DNA of 64,000 bases from Streptomyces sp. NBC_00490 (lineage in GTDB: Bacteria > Actinomycetota > Actinomycetes > Streptomycetales > Streptomycetaceae). Made by a program: the position numbers and the translations under genes. Under the pieces are notes generated by a model that was given only the letters and a program-made list of their open reading frames with translations, was not told the DNA's origin and did no database searches. Positions 34,869-43,451 of the stretch are shown one piece after another (position 1 is the first letter of the stretch; each line of letters begins with the position of its first letter). Location of the stretch: NCBI RefSeq assembly GCF_036013645.1, contig NZ_CP107869.1, positions 10,416,001-10,480,000 on the forward strand. Reading direction: 5' to 3'.

Positions 34869-35164
34869 CGAACTCCTCGTGTGCGTCCAAATAGCGATCA
34901 TCTGCTCCACCGGGGTCATCGGTCGGACATGGAGCGTCACGCGCGTGATCGTGGCTCACCGCCCACGCTAGCGACGTGGCCGGGCGTGGAAACCCGCCCT
35001 CGGCCCGATCCGACCTCAGCACATGGACCTAGGGCTGGCCGCATACACTGCTCGGAGGCCGGTGAACTCGGCGCGCCGAGGTGGTGATCCACCCCGCCAC
35101 CATGGCGCCGCCTCCGCCGCCGTGAGAACCCGACGGCTTTCGGCTGACTACACGACGTTGGCAC
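34869..35164. other. Intergenic region with a 14-bp palindrome
   Basis: Promoter region of the Rieske/TetR pair on one side and the former end of a small gene on the other. A perfect palindrome, CTCGGCGCGCCGAG, lies at 35067-35080, about 200 bp upstream of the Rieske start. No gene is seen. Confidence 0.4.
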
Positions 35165-35166
35165 TA

Positions 35167-36228
35167 GGGACTGTCTTCAGTTGCGATCAATCGGCTTCAG
35201 GAGACTGCTGATCCAGATGGTCGCTGCGCGGAGATGCAGCCCGGCGAGGTAGCTCTCGGGCTTCTTGTCGTAGCGGGTCGCGATACCCCGCCAGTCCTTC
35301 ATCTTGTTGATGGCCCGCTCGACAGTGTTGCGGTCGCGGTACAGAACGGTGTCGTGGGTGACGGGCCTGCCGCCACGGCTGCCCTTCTTCCTTCGGTTGG
35401 CGGCTTGGTCCTTCTTCTCGGGAATGACCGCCTGGATGCGGCGTTTGCGCAGATGGGCGCGATTGGCGCGGGAGGAGTAGGCCTTATCGCCGGCTACGGC
35501 GGCCGGCCGGGTGCGGGGACGGCCGACGGGCAGGCGGACCCGCACCTTGTTCAGGACGGGGATGAACTGGGGGCTGTCGGCGGCCTGCCCGGCGGTCAGA
35601 AGGAGTGCCATCGGCCGGCAGTGTCGGTCGGCGGCCAGGTGGATCTTGCTGGTCAGCCCGCCGCGGGACCGCCCGAGCAGGGCGGCCTTCAGCCGGGCTC
35701 GCCGTCTGCGGCGGACGCGTCGGCGTTCGGCGCGACCCGGATCGCTTTCGCTGTCCTGTCCGCCTTGTTCCTCGGACGGTCCCCTTTTTGCGAGGCCGCC
35801 TCCTCCAGCGCTGCCAAGGTCTGTTCACTGACCCGCATGCCGGCCGCATCATGATGAGCCCGTGCGGTGGTGGAGTCCACGCTGACCAGCGACATGTCGA
35901 TTTCGTCCCGGCGGGCGGCCTCGGCGATCGCCTCCTCCAGCAGGGCCCCAAAGACGCCCGCGTCGCGCCAACGCATGAAGCGGTTGTAGACGGTCTGCCA
36001 GGCGCCGAACCGCTCGGGCATCTCCCGCCACTGACTGCCGGTCCGGAACCGCCAGATCACCCCCTCGAACTGCTCGCGCAGCCGCTCGGGGTATGGGCCG
36101 AACCTGCCGACCGGCAGATGCGGCCCGATGAACTCCCATTCACTGTCAGTGAGTTGTGCACGCGTCACAACACAGTCCTACCGGACCGACACCCGATCTC
36201 GGGCTTGATCACAACTAAAGACAATCCC
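35167..36228 (-). mobile_element. Intact IS5-family element (IS427 group, about 1062 bp) with TA target duplication
   Basis: The ends read GGGACTGTCTTCAGTTGCG inward from the left and GGGATTGTCTTTAGTTGTG from the right, differing at three positions. TA flanks both sides (35165-35166 and 36229-36230), the duplication expected for this group. Removing the element and one TA restores an uninterrupted reading frame across the junction, which supports the boundaries. Confidence 0.9.
35177..36168 (-). CDS. IS5-family transposase encoded in two frames
   Basis: Frame one (36168 to 35689, MTRAQLTDSEWEFIGPHLPV) carries the first Asp in SLVSVDSTTARAHHDAAG. Frame two (to 35177) carries SRGGLTSKIHLAAD, the second Asp in VAGDKAYSSRA and the Glu in RDRNTVERAINKMKDWR. 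A -1 shift at AAAAAGGGG (minus strand, near 35788) would join them. Because both inverted repeats and the target duplication are intact, the split is probably programmed frameshifting and the element may be active. Confidence 0.82.
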
Positions 36229-36475
36229 TAAAGGCGCGCCGGTCCCGGAGGTACAGCAGGTCGGGGTTGTAGACCCTCAGCAGCTCGAGCTCCTCCTCGG
36301 TTGCCGGCGCCTCCCAGGCGACGTCGCCCGCGACCTCGACCGGCCAGCCCGTGCGCGACCGAATCAGCGCTATCGCCGCCTCGACGTCGTCGCCCGCGGC
36401 CGGCAGCAGCGCGGTGACTACGAAGCGTGTGTCCTGGCGCTCCAGGATGCACAGGTCACTCACGATCGTCGACAC
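36229..36475 (-). CDS. Small hypothetical protein whose last codons are interrupted by the IS5 element
   Basis: A roughly 86-codon frame from a GTG at 36475 (MSTIVSDLCILERQDTRFVV), with a two-strand/helix pattern and the end LLYLRDRRAF. The IS insertion replaces the final residues with RDCL. Joining the flanks predicts the ancestral end RRAFSANVV and a TAG, so only about five residues changed. The protein may still be made. Unrecognised family. Confidence 0.55.
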
Positions 36476-36609
36476 CCACTTGCCACACGAGGAATCTCCG
36501 AACGTTCGTGACGCCCGAGAGCTGCCCCTGCTCGAACCGGTCGGCAGGTGGGGGCTGGCGAACCGGTGAACTGCCCATGGGGGACCAGCAGTCCGCAGGC
36601 CTCACACTG

Positions 36610-36655
36610 TTGAGGCCCTTCGCGCAGACCACGCCGTAGGCGCGAAGGGCCTCAA
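36610..36655. terminator. Strong hairpin with 16-bp stem
   Basis: TTGAGGCCCTTCGCGC pairs perfectly with GCGCGAAGGGCCTCAA around a 14-nt loop. With TTG/CAA ends it is symmetrical, so it could terminate either strand. The 36476-37043 interval otherwise holds only an IS5 fragment. Confidence 0.7.
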
Positions 36656-36754
36656 CTCCCGGCCGCCGGCGAAATCGTATGGGACTCGGACGTCCGCACT
36701 GCCAACACTGTCCCCGATCAGCGCGCCTGACCGTCTACAGTTCCACAAGATCTT

Positions 36755-36895
36755 TCTGTCCATGCAGCTTGAGGCTGGTCCGCGTGGGGTGTCTCGTCCC
36801 CGACGAGCGTGCCATGCCGGGCGGGAGGGCGGCCTACGAGCCTGCGGACCTGTATCTTCCGCAGCACAGGGATGAACGAGGGCCGTCTACAGCCT
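36755..36895 (-). pseudogene. IS5-family transposase fragment
   Basis: The minus strand encodes FIPVLRKIQVRRLVGRPPAR and GTLVGDETPHA, corresponding to the region QFIPVLNKVRVRLPVGRP ... VAGDKAYS of the intact IS5 element at 35.2-36.2 kb. The catalytic segment is mutated and both ends are missing. Confidence 0.6.
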
Positions 36896-37043
36896 GGCCC
36901 GCAGTCCGTGCGAACGCCGACGCCATGTGCGGGCGGCGGCAAGGCAAGTCAATCAAGTCCGCAAGTTTGTGAGCTGGGTGAACGACGGTGCATGTGGCAG
37001 ACGGCGACGGGGTCAGCGGGCCGACCGGGGCGACCCCGTGACG

Positions 37044-37898
37044 TCAGCCGCTCACCGCCCGCAGGGCTCCGGGCCTGCGGCCGTTGAGGCGGTCGAGCGC
37101 GGTGGCCGTGGCTTCGTCGGCAGGGAAGTGCACCACCAGGCGCTGGCCCTCGTCCGAGAACGTGAGCGTCTCGTACGACAGGCGCAGGCGGCCCGCCTCG
37201 GGGTGGTCGACGAGGTCGGTCCCGAATCGGGTGGGCAGGGCCGGGACGGCGAGCCGGTCGCTGAACGGCGCCCCCACCGTCGCGGTCAACTCCTCCGCGA
37301 GGGCGGTTACATACGGGTCGTGCGGTGAGGCTTCGTTGCGCAGATGGGCGACCTGCTCGTCGGCCAGCCTGTCCCATCCCGGGTACACCGCGCGGGCCCG
37401 GGCATCGGTGAACAGGTACCGCATCATGTTGGGCGGGTCGCCGTCGAGCAGGCCGAGCGGGCGGGCGTACCGCTCGTAGCCCTGAGTGCAGGCCACGATG
37501 TCACCGATCCAGTTGAGCAGGACGGCCGGTGCGGGCTCCAGGCGGTCGAGCAGCGCCTGGACGGTGGGGCGCACTGTACGTACCGGCGGTACGGTGACCG
37601 ACTGACACACCACCTTGGCGTCGCCGTGGTCCTTGGCCAGCCGGTGCAACAGGAGACGGTCCGCGTGCGACAGGCGCAGGGCGTCGCCGAGGGCGCCGAG
37701 GACCTGGGGCGAGGGGTTGCGGTCGCGGCCTTGTTCGAGCCGGGTGAGGTACTCGATGCTGATGCCGGCGAGGGTGGCCAGCTCGGCCCGGCGCAGCCCC
37801 GGCGTGCGGCGGCGCAGGCCCGCGGGCAAACCCACCTCGGCGGGGGTGACAGCTTCACGGCGGGCGCGCAGGAAGATGCCCAACTCGTTGTCGTTCAC
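37044..37898 (-). CDS. XRE-family regulator with MmyB-like ligand domain
   Basis: A 284-residue regulator. The N-terminal helix-turn-helix is GLRRAELATLAGISIEYLTR, followed by LEQGRDRNPSPQVLGALGDA. A C-terminal PAS-like MmyB domain (VLLNWIGDIVACTQGYERYA, GWDRLADEQVAHLRNEASPH) is thought to bind fatty-acid-like ligands in this family. It diverges from yceI (102 nt between starts) and is its probable regulator. Confidence 0.88.
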   Translation of the reverse strand: MNDNELGIFLRARREAVTPAEVGLPAGLRRRTPGLRRAELATLAGISIEYLTRLEQGRDRNPSPQVLGALGDALRLSHADRLLLHRLAKDHGDAKVVCQSVTVPPVRTVRPTVQALLDRLEPAPAVLLNWIGDIVACTQGYERYARPLGLLDGDPPNMMRYLFTDARARAVYPGWDRLADEQVAHLRNEASPHDPYVTALAEELTATVGAPFSDRLAVPALPTRFGTDLVDHPEAGRLRLSYETLTFSDEGQRLVVHFPADEATATALDRLNGRRPGALRAVSG

Positions 37899-37999
37899 CT
37901 GCCGAACCGTACAACGCCTGCCGTCGCGGAGGATGGCCCCGTCACTACTACCCTTCGCCCGGCCTCCCTCACCCGCCCCGAAGCTCGCACGATGAAGCC

Positions 38000-38578
38000 A
38001 TGAGCAATGAAAACTCCGCGAACACCACCGCCGCTTCCGTCGCCGCGCTGCCCCTCTCCCCGGGCGACTGGGAACTCGACCCCTTCCACTCGGCGGTCAA
38101 CTTCACCATCCGCCACCTCGGAATCGCCAAGGTGCGCGGCCGGTTCACCGAGTTCAAGACCGGGCTGTCCGTCGGCGAGAGCCTCGACGACGTGCGGGTG
38201 AGCGCCGAGATCGCCCTCGCCTCCATCGACACCGGCAACTCCGACCGCGACGCGCACACCCGCTCCGCCGAACTGCTCGACGTGGAGAAGCGGCCGACGA
38301 TGACGTTCCGCTCAACTCGGGTGTCCGGAGAGGGCGAGGACTGGACGATGGCGGGAGACCTGACCATCGGAGACGTCACCCGCCCGGTCACGCTCGTCGT
38401 GGAGTTCGGCGGGGTGGTGGACTCCCCCATGGACCAGAGGAAGCACGCCGGGTTCGAGGCATCGGGCGAGATCCGACGCAGCGACTTCGGACTGGACTTC
38501 GGCGCCGGGCTCCTCGGCGATGCCGTCAAGCTTCACCTGGATATGCAGTTCGTCGGACCGCAGGGCCAAAACGGCTGA
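38000..38578 (+). CDS. yceI: YceI family lipid-binding protein
   Basis: A 192-residue protein with the YceI lipocalin-like barrel: GDWELDPFHSAVNFTIRHLG, then KVRGRFTEFKTGLSV, and RPTMTFRSTRVS. The barrel holds an isoprenoid-like molecule in known members. There is no signal peptide, as is common for actinobacterial members. It diverges from the XRE/MmyB regulator. Confidence 0.9.
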   Translation: MSNENSANTTAASVAALPLSPGDWELDPFHSAVNFTIRHLGIAKVRGRFTEFKTGLSVGESLDDVRVSAEIALASIDTGNSDRDAHTRSAELLDVEKRPTMTFRSTRVSGEGEDWTMAGDLTIGDVTRPVTLVVEFGGVVDSPMDQRKHAGFEASGEIRRSDFGLDFGAGLLGDAVKLHLDMQFVGPQGQNG

Positions 38579-38606
38579 CCGAAGACAAGCCGCGCCTCAC
38601 TGGGAG

Positions 38607-39188
38607 TCACCGTGGGCACGGCCCGTCTTCGGTCGGCGTCGTCAGGGCTTGGCACGTTCTGTTCCCGCTCCGGAGCCACGCCGCCGCTTGCTCGGGGTCG
38701 GTCGTGGTCGGGCACAGCGACCACGGCGCCGCCAGACCCTCATCGAGGAACAACACCTGAAGCGCGGCGTGCTGTTCGCTGAACGGGCGCCTGGTCAGAT
38801 CCGAGCCGTGCACGCGCAGCTGGTCGAACGCGACCAGCTGGGCCCGGAACTCGGTCGCCGCGCGGGCCGCGGCCGTGCCGCGGTGGTGCATGCGCTGCTG
38901 GTGACGCTCGAACGCGAGCCGGCCCGCCTCCCACACGATGCGCTCGCAGTCGAGTGCCGTATCGTCCGGCAGCCGGCGGACGGCCTCCTCGATCTCCGGG
39001 AATGCCCGGGCCAGGTCGCTGCCGTTGCGGCTGCGGACGGCGACGCGGCCATCTGCCCACCGGCCGGCCAGTGCGCGGTAGCCGTCCCACTTGGGCTGCG
39101 CCGCCCAGCCCGCGGTCAACGCCGGGTCGTTGACCGGTACGGCGCGCATCGGTTCGGGCAGCGACCATGCGGGGGACGGTGAGGACAT
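38607..39188 (-). CDS. ATP-dependent DNA ligase, truncated
   Basis: 193 residues covering most of the adenylation domain of an actinobacterial ATP-dependent ligase: catalytic motif with Lys in AAQPKWDGYRA, then RVAVRSRNGSDLARAFPEIE, DDTALDCERIVWEAGRLAFE and FVAFDQLR-like LVAFDQLRVHGSDLT. Homology stops after PEQAAAWLRSG; the later motifs (EGLVLK and QxKWK) and the OB-fold domain are absent. GGAAGAGG precedes the ATG at 39188. Without the C-terminal half it is probably inactive in end joining. Confidence 0.75.
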   Translation of the reverse strand: MSSPSPAWSLPEPMRAVPVNDPALTAGWAAQPKWDGYRALAGRWADGRVAVRSRNGSDLARAFPEIEEAVRRLPDDTALDCERIVWEAGRLAFERHQQRMHHRGTAAARAATEFRAQLVAFDQLRVHGSDLTRRPFSEQHAALQVLFLDEGLAAPWSLCPTTTDPEQAAAWLRSGNRTCQALTTPTEDGPCPR

Positions 39189-39370
39189 AGTCGACCTCTT
39201 CCACCACCGCAGCTGCGGCGCTGCATGCCGTCTGCCAGACGGCCGGGAAGTGCGCGCGCCCGCGCGAGGGTTGGAGACCGTCGTGCACGGGTCCTTCGCG
39301 GCGGCTATGCGCCAGTGGCAGAGCGGTTCGCCGCCGCTTTCCACTGCAGTACTACGTCGACGCCGGGTGA

Positions 39371-41629
39371 TCAAGCTTGGCGTTCTGCGAGGTGGCGTTG
39401 CAGTTCGAGATGGCGGAACTGATATACCGCTCCCACCTGTCGTAGCACGCCTCGTTGTTCGTGGGCATCGGCCAGGAAACTCATGAGACGCCAGGGCACA
39501 CGCCCCGATAGTGCCAGGGCGACCCGTGCTACCAGGAATTCCAGCCACACAGACCGTGTGAGTCCGAGGATGAGCCCGACCACGAGCCCTGACGCGAGAC
39601 CGAACGGGAGTCCGAACGTGACCGCGACCGCGAGCCCCATCTTGTTTCCTCCGTTCAAGAGGTCGAGCACGAGTCCGAGCGCAAGTGCGCCAGTGAGGCC
39701 GCTTGTGAGCGTCGTGGTCAAGAACGTGCGCCGGTCCCGAGCGAGGACCGCATAGGGTCCCACCGCCTTGTCCAGGTCGGGGGGTAGCGACCTGAGCCCG
39801 CCCATCAGCCCGCCCGCGAGTCCCGCCGCGAGCCCGACGGCGAGCCCGTTCGCGAGCCCGGCGGTGAGCCCGAACAGCAGCCCGAAGGCAAGCCCGGCGG
39901 TGAGCCCGGTGACAAGCCAGGAGGTCCCTCTCCAGCTCCAGCGGAGCCCTGCACTGGGGTTTCTGTCTCTTCTGAAAAGGGTGATGCATGCTGCTACTAC
40001 TGCGCACGGGAGTCCGAAGAGGAGACCGAACCAGAACCCGGTACGTGTGAAACCGATCGTGAGCCCGACTCTGTCTCCGCCGCCTGCCATGTAGATGGGC
40101 CCGAAGCCGAGCACGTTCGCGAGCCCGAACCCGAAGCCGAACGAGAACTCGAACGCGCACCAGGCTGCGAGTCCGGCTGTGAGCCCCACGGCGAACGCGG
40201 ATCGGCGTCTGGGGAGAGCTGTGCGGAGGTGCCACCAGGCGAGGTTGGGCGTGCCGTTGAGGCCGTGCTGCAGGTGGCCGGCAAGAAGGGTGAGGGTGCC
40301 CTCGGCCTGCTGGGCGCTGTAGAGCGGGGACGGGGGACCGTGAGGGTGGGGGCGGTAGGCGGAGGCAATGAAGGCGGCGAACAGGTGGGTGTCGATGTCC
40401 TCCCGGGTGGGGAAGCAGGCTTCGTCGAGGAGTTCGTCGGGGTGGCCGAGGCCGGCCAGGTTCTCGTCGGGGCGGGGGTTGTAGATGGTGCGGGCCAGGA
40501 ACAGCCCGAGCGGGGTGCTGAGCGCTTGAGCTGCGGGGCTGCCAGTGCCCAGCGAAGCCGTGACCCGGCTCCAGCGGGCCGCGGCTGCAGTACCGGAGCC
40601 TCCGGCGTCGCGCTCCAGGTAGGCAGCCGCTTTCGCGGCATCCAGCGGGAGAAGGCGGATGCCGGCAGCTCCGTTGAGGAGGATGCTCGTACCCGCTGGT
40701 GGCGTCAGCGCGTGGCGGTACTCGTCGGTGCGGCTGGAGAGCACCAGAGGTTGCCCGGCCGGTAGTACCCGGTTGATGGCATCCAGCGCCTGGGAGCGCA
40801 CCGCGTCGGGGAGTTCGTCCAGGCCGTCCAGGACGGGCAGGATCAGCCGCTGCTCAAGCAGAGAGCGTGCCTGAGTCCAGGGGCTGTGCCCTGGGGGACT
40901 CGCGGGGGCGGGAGTACGCAGCGCGGGGTGGTCTCGCGCGAGCTGGTCGGCCATCCATGGGAACAGATCCTGGTGGGCGGGGTCCCACGACGCCAGCGGG
41001 AACAGGACCGGTAAGGGGCCGCCGGGCTGTCGGTGGTCGAGCAGAGCAAGAAGGAAGCGGATCAGCAGCATGGTCTTGCCCGTGCCGGGCTCACCGATGA
41101 TCACTAGGCGGCGGGTGGGAACGCGCTCGAATACCTGAGCAATCTCGACCCCCTGACCAGCGAGCTCCGTTGGGCAGGCAGCCCACAGGGAGCCGGTGGA
41201 CGGCTGCCCCGCCCACGTCTGTGCCAACTCGTTTAGGTGGGGCCATGCCTCGACCAGCTCTGCGTCGGCCGCTTCCCATGCCACCGGCAGAGGGAAAGGA
41301 TCGTTGAGGCGGCGTACCTGCGCCTCGGCCTCCCACTGCTGGCGTACCACTGGGGCGAGTTGGTCGGCCAGCTCTTCCAGCGGGGCTAGCGCCTGTTCTC
41401 TCTTGCCGAGGTGGAGCACCGCGATCACTGCGGCGGGCAGCGCCAGCAGACCGGTGAATGCCGACACCACGGTGGCCGGATCCCAGAGCTGGTGCCCACG
41501 CGTGATGTACCACGCCAAAAATACTGTTGTCAGGACCACATGCAGCGGTCCAACCCACCTCGGTACACGTCCCACAAGGTGAGCATGCTGGACCGGGGCA
41601 GCTTCCCCAGGGTGTTCGCCACGTATCAC
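39371..41629 (-). CDS. NACHT-domain STAND ATPase with Gly/Leu-rich multi-pass membrane region
   Basis: 752 residues: two N-terminal membrane helices (about 29-50 and 52-72); a NACHT ATPase with Walker A GEPGTGKT (179-186), Walker B VLDGLDEL (about 266-273) and a sensor-like LSSRTDEY; a helical linker; and then from about 490 to 720 repeated GLxxGLxxGL-type helices (GLTAGLAFGLLFGLTAGLAN). The start is a GTG with no clear ribosome site. Bacterial NACHT proteins of this layout include anti-phage effectors; the glycine-zipper-like region suggests oligomeric membrane insertion (inference). It stands alone in its transcript. Confidence 0.82.
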   Translation of the reverse strand: MIRGEHPGEAAPVQHAHLVGRVPRWVGPLHVVLTTVFLAWYITRGHQLWDPATVVSAFTGLLALPAAVIAVLHLGKREQALAPLEELADQLAPVVRQQWEAEAQVRRLNDPFPLPVAWEAADAELVEAWPHLNELAQTWAGQPSTGSLWAACPTELAGQGVEIAQVFERVPTRRLVIIGEPGTGKTMLLIRFLLALLDHRQPGGPLPVLFPLASWDPAHQDLFPWMADQLARDHPALRTPAPASPPGHSPWTQARSLLEQRLILPVLDGLDELPDAVRSQALDAINRVLPAGQPLVLSSRTDEYRHALTPPAGTSILLNGAAGIRLLPLDAAKAAAYLERDAGGSGTAAAARWSRVTASLGTGSPAAQALSTPLGLFLARTIYNPRPDENLAGLGHPDELLDEACFPTREDIDTHLFAAFIASAYRPHPHGPPSPLYSAQQAEGTLTLLAGHLQHGLNGTPNLAWWHLRTALPRRRSAFAVGLTAGLAAWCAFEFSFGFGFGLANVLGFGPIYMAGGGDRVGLTIGFTRTGFWFGLLFGLPCAVVAACITLFRRDRNPSAGLRWSWRGTSWLVTGLTAGLAFGLLFGLTAGLANGLAVGLAAGLAGGLMGGLRSLPPDLDKAVGPYAVLARDRRTFLTTTLTSGLTGALALGLVLDLLNGGNKMGLAVAVTFGLPFGLASGLVVGLILGLTRSVWLEFLVARVALALSGRVPWRLMSFLADAHEQRGVLRQVGAVYQFRHLELQRHLAERQA

Positions 41630-41912
41630 CCGCAGGGGTTACCCCAAGACGGGTGACAGGCGGCCGCGATGGTCCGCAGCACGCGGCCGTGGCTGGTCAG
41701 AAACGTCCACCGGCTGCCCTGATGATCCATGGCGTCAACTGTCCCTTCCCGCCCGAGCGGATAGGTGTTGAGGAATACCGGAAATCCTCATCACCCATTC
41801 TGGTAGCCGTGGCCAGTCGTTGCTGTGGATCTGGCCTGCGGGTGCTGACGTGCAGGGACCTTTCCCATCAGGTTCTCGTCGGCGCAGGCACTCCACGACG
41901 GTCGCCGGACTA

Positions 41913-42108
41913 TCAGGGGTACCAGTTGTCGTTCCAGGCCGGGTGGAGTTCGTAGGGCAGCGCGAGGGCCTTCATGGACTGGAAGGCAAGGAGCGAGTCC
42001 CATGGCCGGTGCGGCCCGAGGTCCTGTTCCCGCGTCATCCTCTGCAGGGCGTGGTTGAGGATCTGGCGGCGCAGGGCGTCGTGGTGGCGGATCCGGGCAG
42101 GTCAGGGG
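41913..42108 (-). pseudogene. Unrecognised C-terminal gene fragment
   Basis: A protein-like frame, HHDALRRQILNHALQRMTRE, then WDSLLAFQSMKALALPYELH, ends at a TGA (41915-41913) after NDNWYP. There is a stop in frame just upstream near 42108 and no start. I do not recognise it. The rest of 41630-42151 shows no gene. Confidence 0.35.
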
Positions 42109-42151
42109 CTCGTCACCTGACAGGCTCACAAGGAGAGGACATGCCAAGCGG

Positions 42152-42735
42152 TTACCCCTTGGGGATGCGCTGGATGGGAGAGTCCTCGGCCAGGCCGTTC
42201 GCAGCATGCAACTGCGGCGCGTCGTTGCCGGTTTCGGAGGCGAGGTCGTGGCCGAGGGCTTTGGCGGCGATGAGGTCGTCGTCGCAGGGCAGGCCGCGGT
42301 CGAGCATGTCGACGGCGTGATAGGTGAGGATCCTGGCCGTGATCGCCCGGGCGGACATGTGGCCGAGCCGTTCTCGTATGACGCTGAGGTCGGCGAGTGT
42401 GCCCTGGTAGCGAGGGCGGCTGCTGACGTATCGGGTTGTCAGGGATACCGCGGCCTCGCGCAACCCGAGGGAGAGCGCGGTGTGGTAGGGCCGCCCGTAC
42501 AAGATGCTGCTGGACTGGGCGACCTCGAAGCCCTGTCCCACGTCCCCGAGGACGTCGCTGGGCTGGACCCGTACGCGGTCGAAGGCGATCTGGCCGAAGC
42601 TGAAGCCGTGCAGCCCGCGTTTGCTGGTGTGTCGCATCACTGTCACGCCGCGCTGGTCGCCCCAGACCAGGAACGCCGTCAGCGCCTGGGAGGTGCGGGT
42701 ACCAGGCGGCGCGGTCCGGGCGACGACCATGCTGA
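42152..42735 (-). pseudogene. Acyl-CoA dehydrogenase-like fragment, truncated at both ends
   Basis: About 190 residues paralogous to the middle of the complete gene at 54.9-56.2 kb: VVARTAPPGTRTSQALTAFL, LHGFSFGQIAFDRVRV, QSSSILYGRPYHTALSLGLR. The flavin N-terminal domain is missing, and the end (AEDSPIQRIPKG) stops before the conserved substrate loop. A second copy of part of the radical SAM locus probably once lay here. Confidence 0.75.
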
Positions 42736-42789
42736 GCGCCAGCCCCGCTCGCGGAGGACTTCGGCATCGAGGTGCCCGAGACCTGACGC

Positions 42790-43042
42790 TACGGTGGCCG
42801 AGTTGTCACGGCCGCCCGCGTTCGCCGGGGTGCTGGCCTGGAGCGAGCTGGACAACCGGCCCTGGCACCGGGCGCTGCGCGGACTCGGGCTCGCATGGTG
42901 GCGGCTGGGCGAGAACACGAAGGCAGCTGCCGTGTTCGGCAACGGCCCTCTATGACCACCCCCGACGACAACCAGAGCATCCGCACCCTGATCGGACCGG
43001 TGCTGGCGGGCGCTCCGTGGCACGCTGATGAGCCCTGAGCCC
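42790..43042 (+). pseudogene. Tetratricopeptide-type protein remnant
   Basis: The frame AFAGVLAWSELDNRPWHRAL, then GLAWWRLGENTKAAAVF, matches the last TPR of a common actinobacterial protein. The expected ending (DDNQSIRTLIGPVLAGAPWH) follows in another frame, so one frameshift plus loss of the 5' part has destroyed it. Confidence 0.55.
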
Positions 43043-43063
43043 TGAGCCCTGAGCCCTGAGCCC
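43029..43063 (+). repeat. Five perfect tandem copies of the heptamer TGAGCCC
   Basis: Five uninterrupted copies span the stop of the TPR remnant. Because 7 is not a multiple of 3, successive copies place TGA in all three frames. Confidence 0.9.
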
Positions 43064-43451
43064 CACGCCCGACACCAGCCCGGCCGAGATCGCACCTGGC
43101 TGCACTCTGTTTCAATATCTACGAGTGCCCCGCGCCCAGACAATCTTGGGATGCTGGCACCACGTCCACGGTCTGCTCGAACAGGGCGTGGGCCTACTCG
43201 ATGCGCCCGCCGCCGGCAACAATGGCATCGGCTCACGGCAGCACCAACTCACTGCAGACCACGGCCTGGGGCTGAATACGGACCGGCACACAACGGTCAT
43301 CAGGCGGAGCTGTCGGGCCGACAGCCCGTACTGAAGCGCTCCTGTCGGAGCGCCGTGCGCGGGCGCGAGGAGGACTCGGTACCGACACACCGGGGATGCC
43401 CTAACAAGTGACCTACGTCCCCTGGCGCGGAGAGGACGCTTCCGGAACCGA
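43064..43451. other. Gene-free stretch
   Basis: About 390 bp between the heptamer repeat and the end of a minus-strand gene. I see no supported coding frame or hairpin. Confidence 0.35.

Noticed and set aside
39790..39920. Repeated GCGAGCCCG units looking like a DNA tandem repeat
   Set aside because: They encode the GL-rich helices of the NACHT protein; variation follows codon positions, so this is a protein-level repeat.
39189..40235. Upstream extension of the DNA-ligase frame to a 542-codon protein
   Set aside because: The extension overlaps the NACHT gene in another frame and is Arg-rich; a good ribosome site exists before the ATG at 39188.
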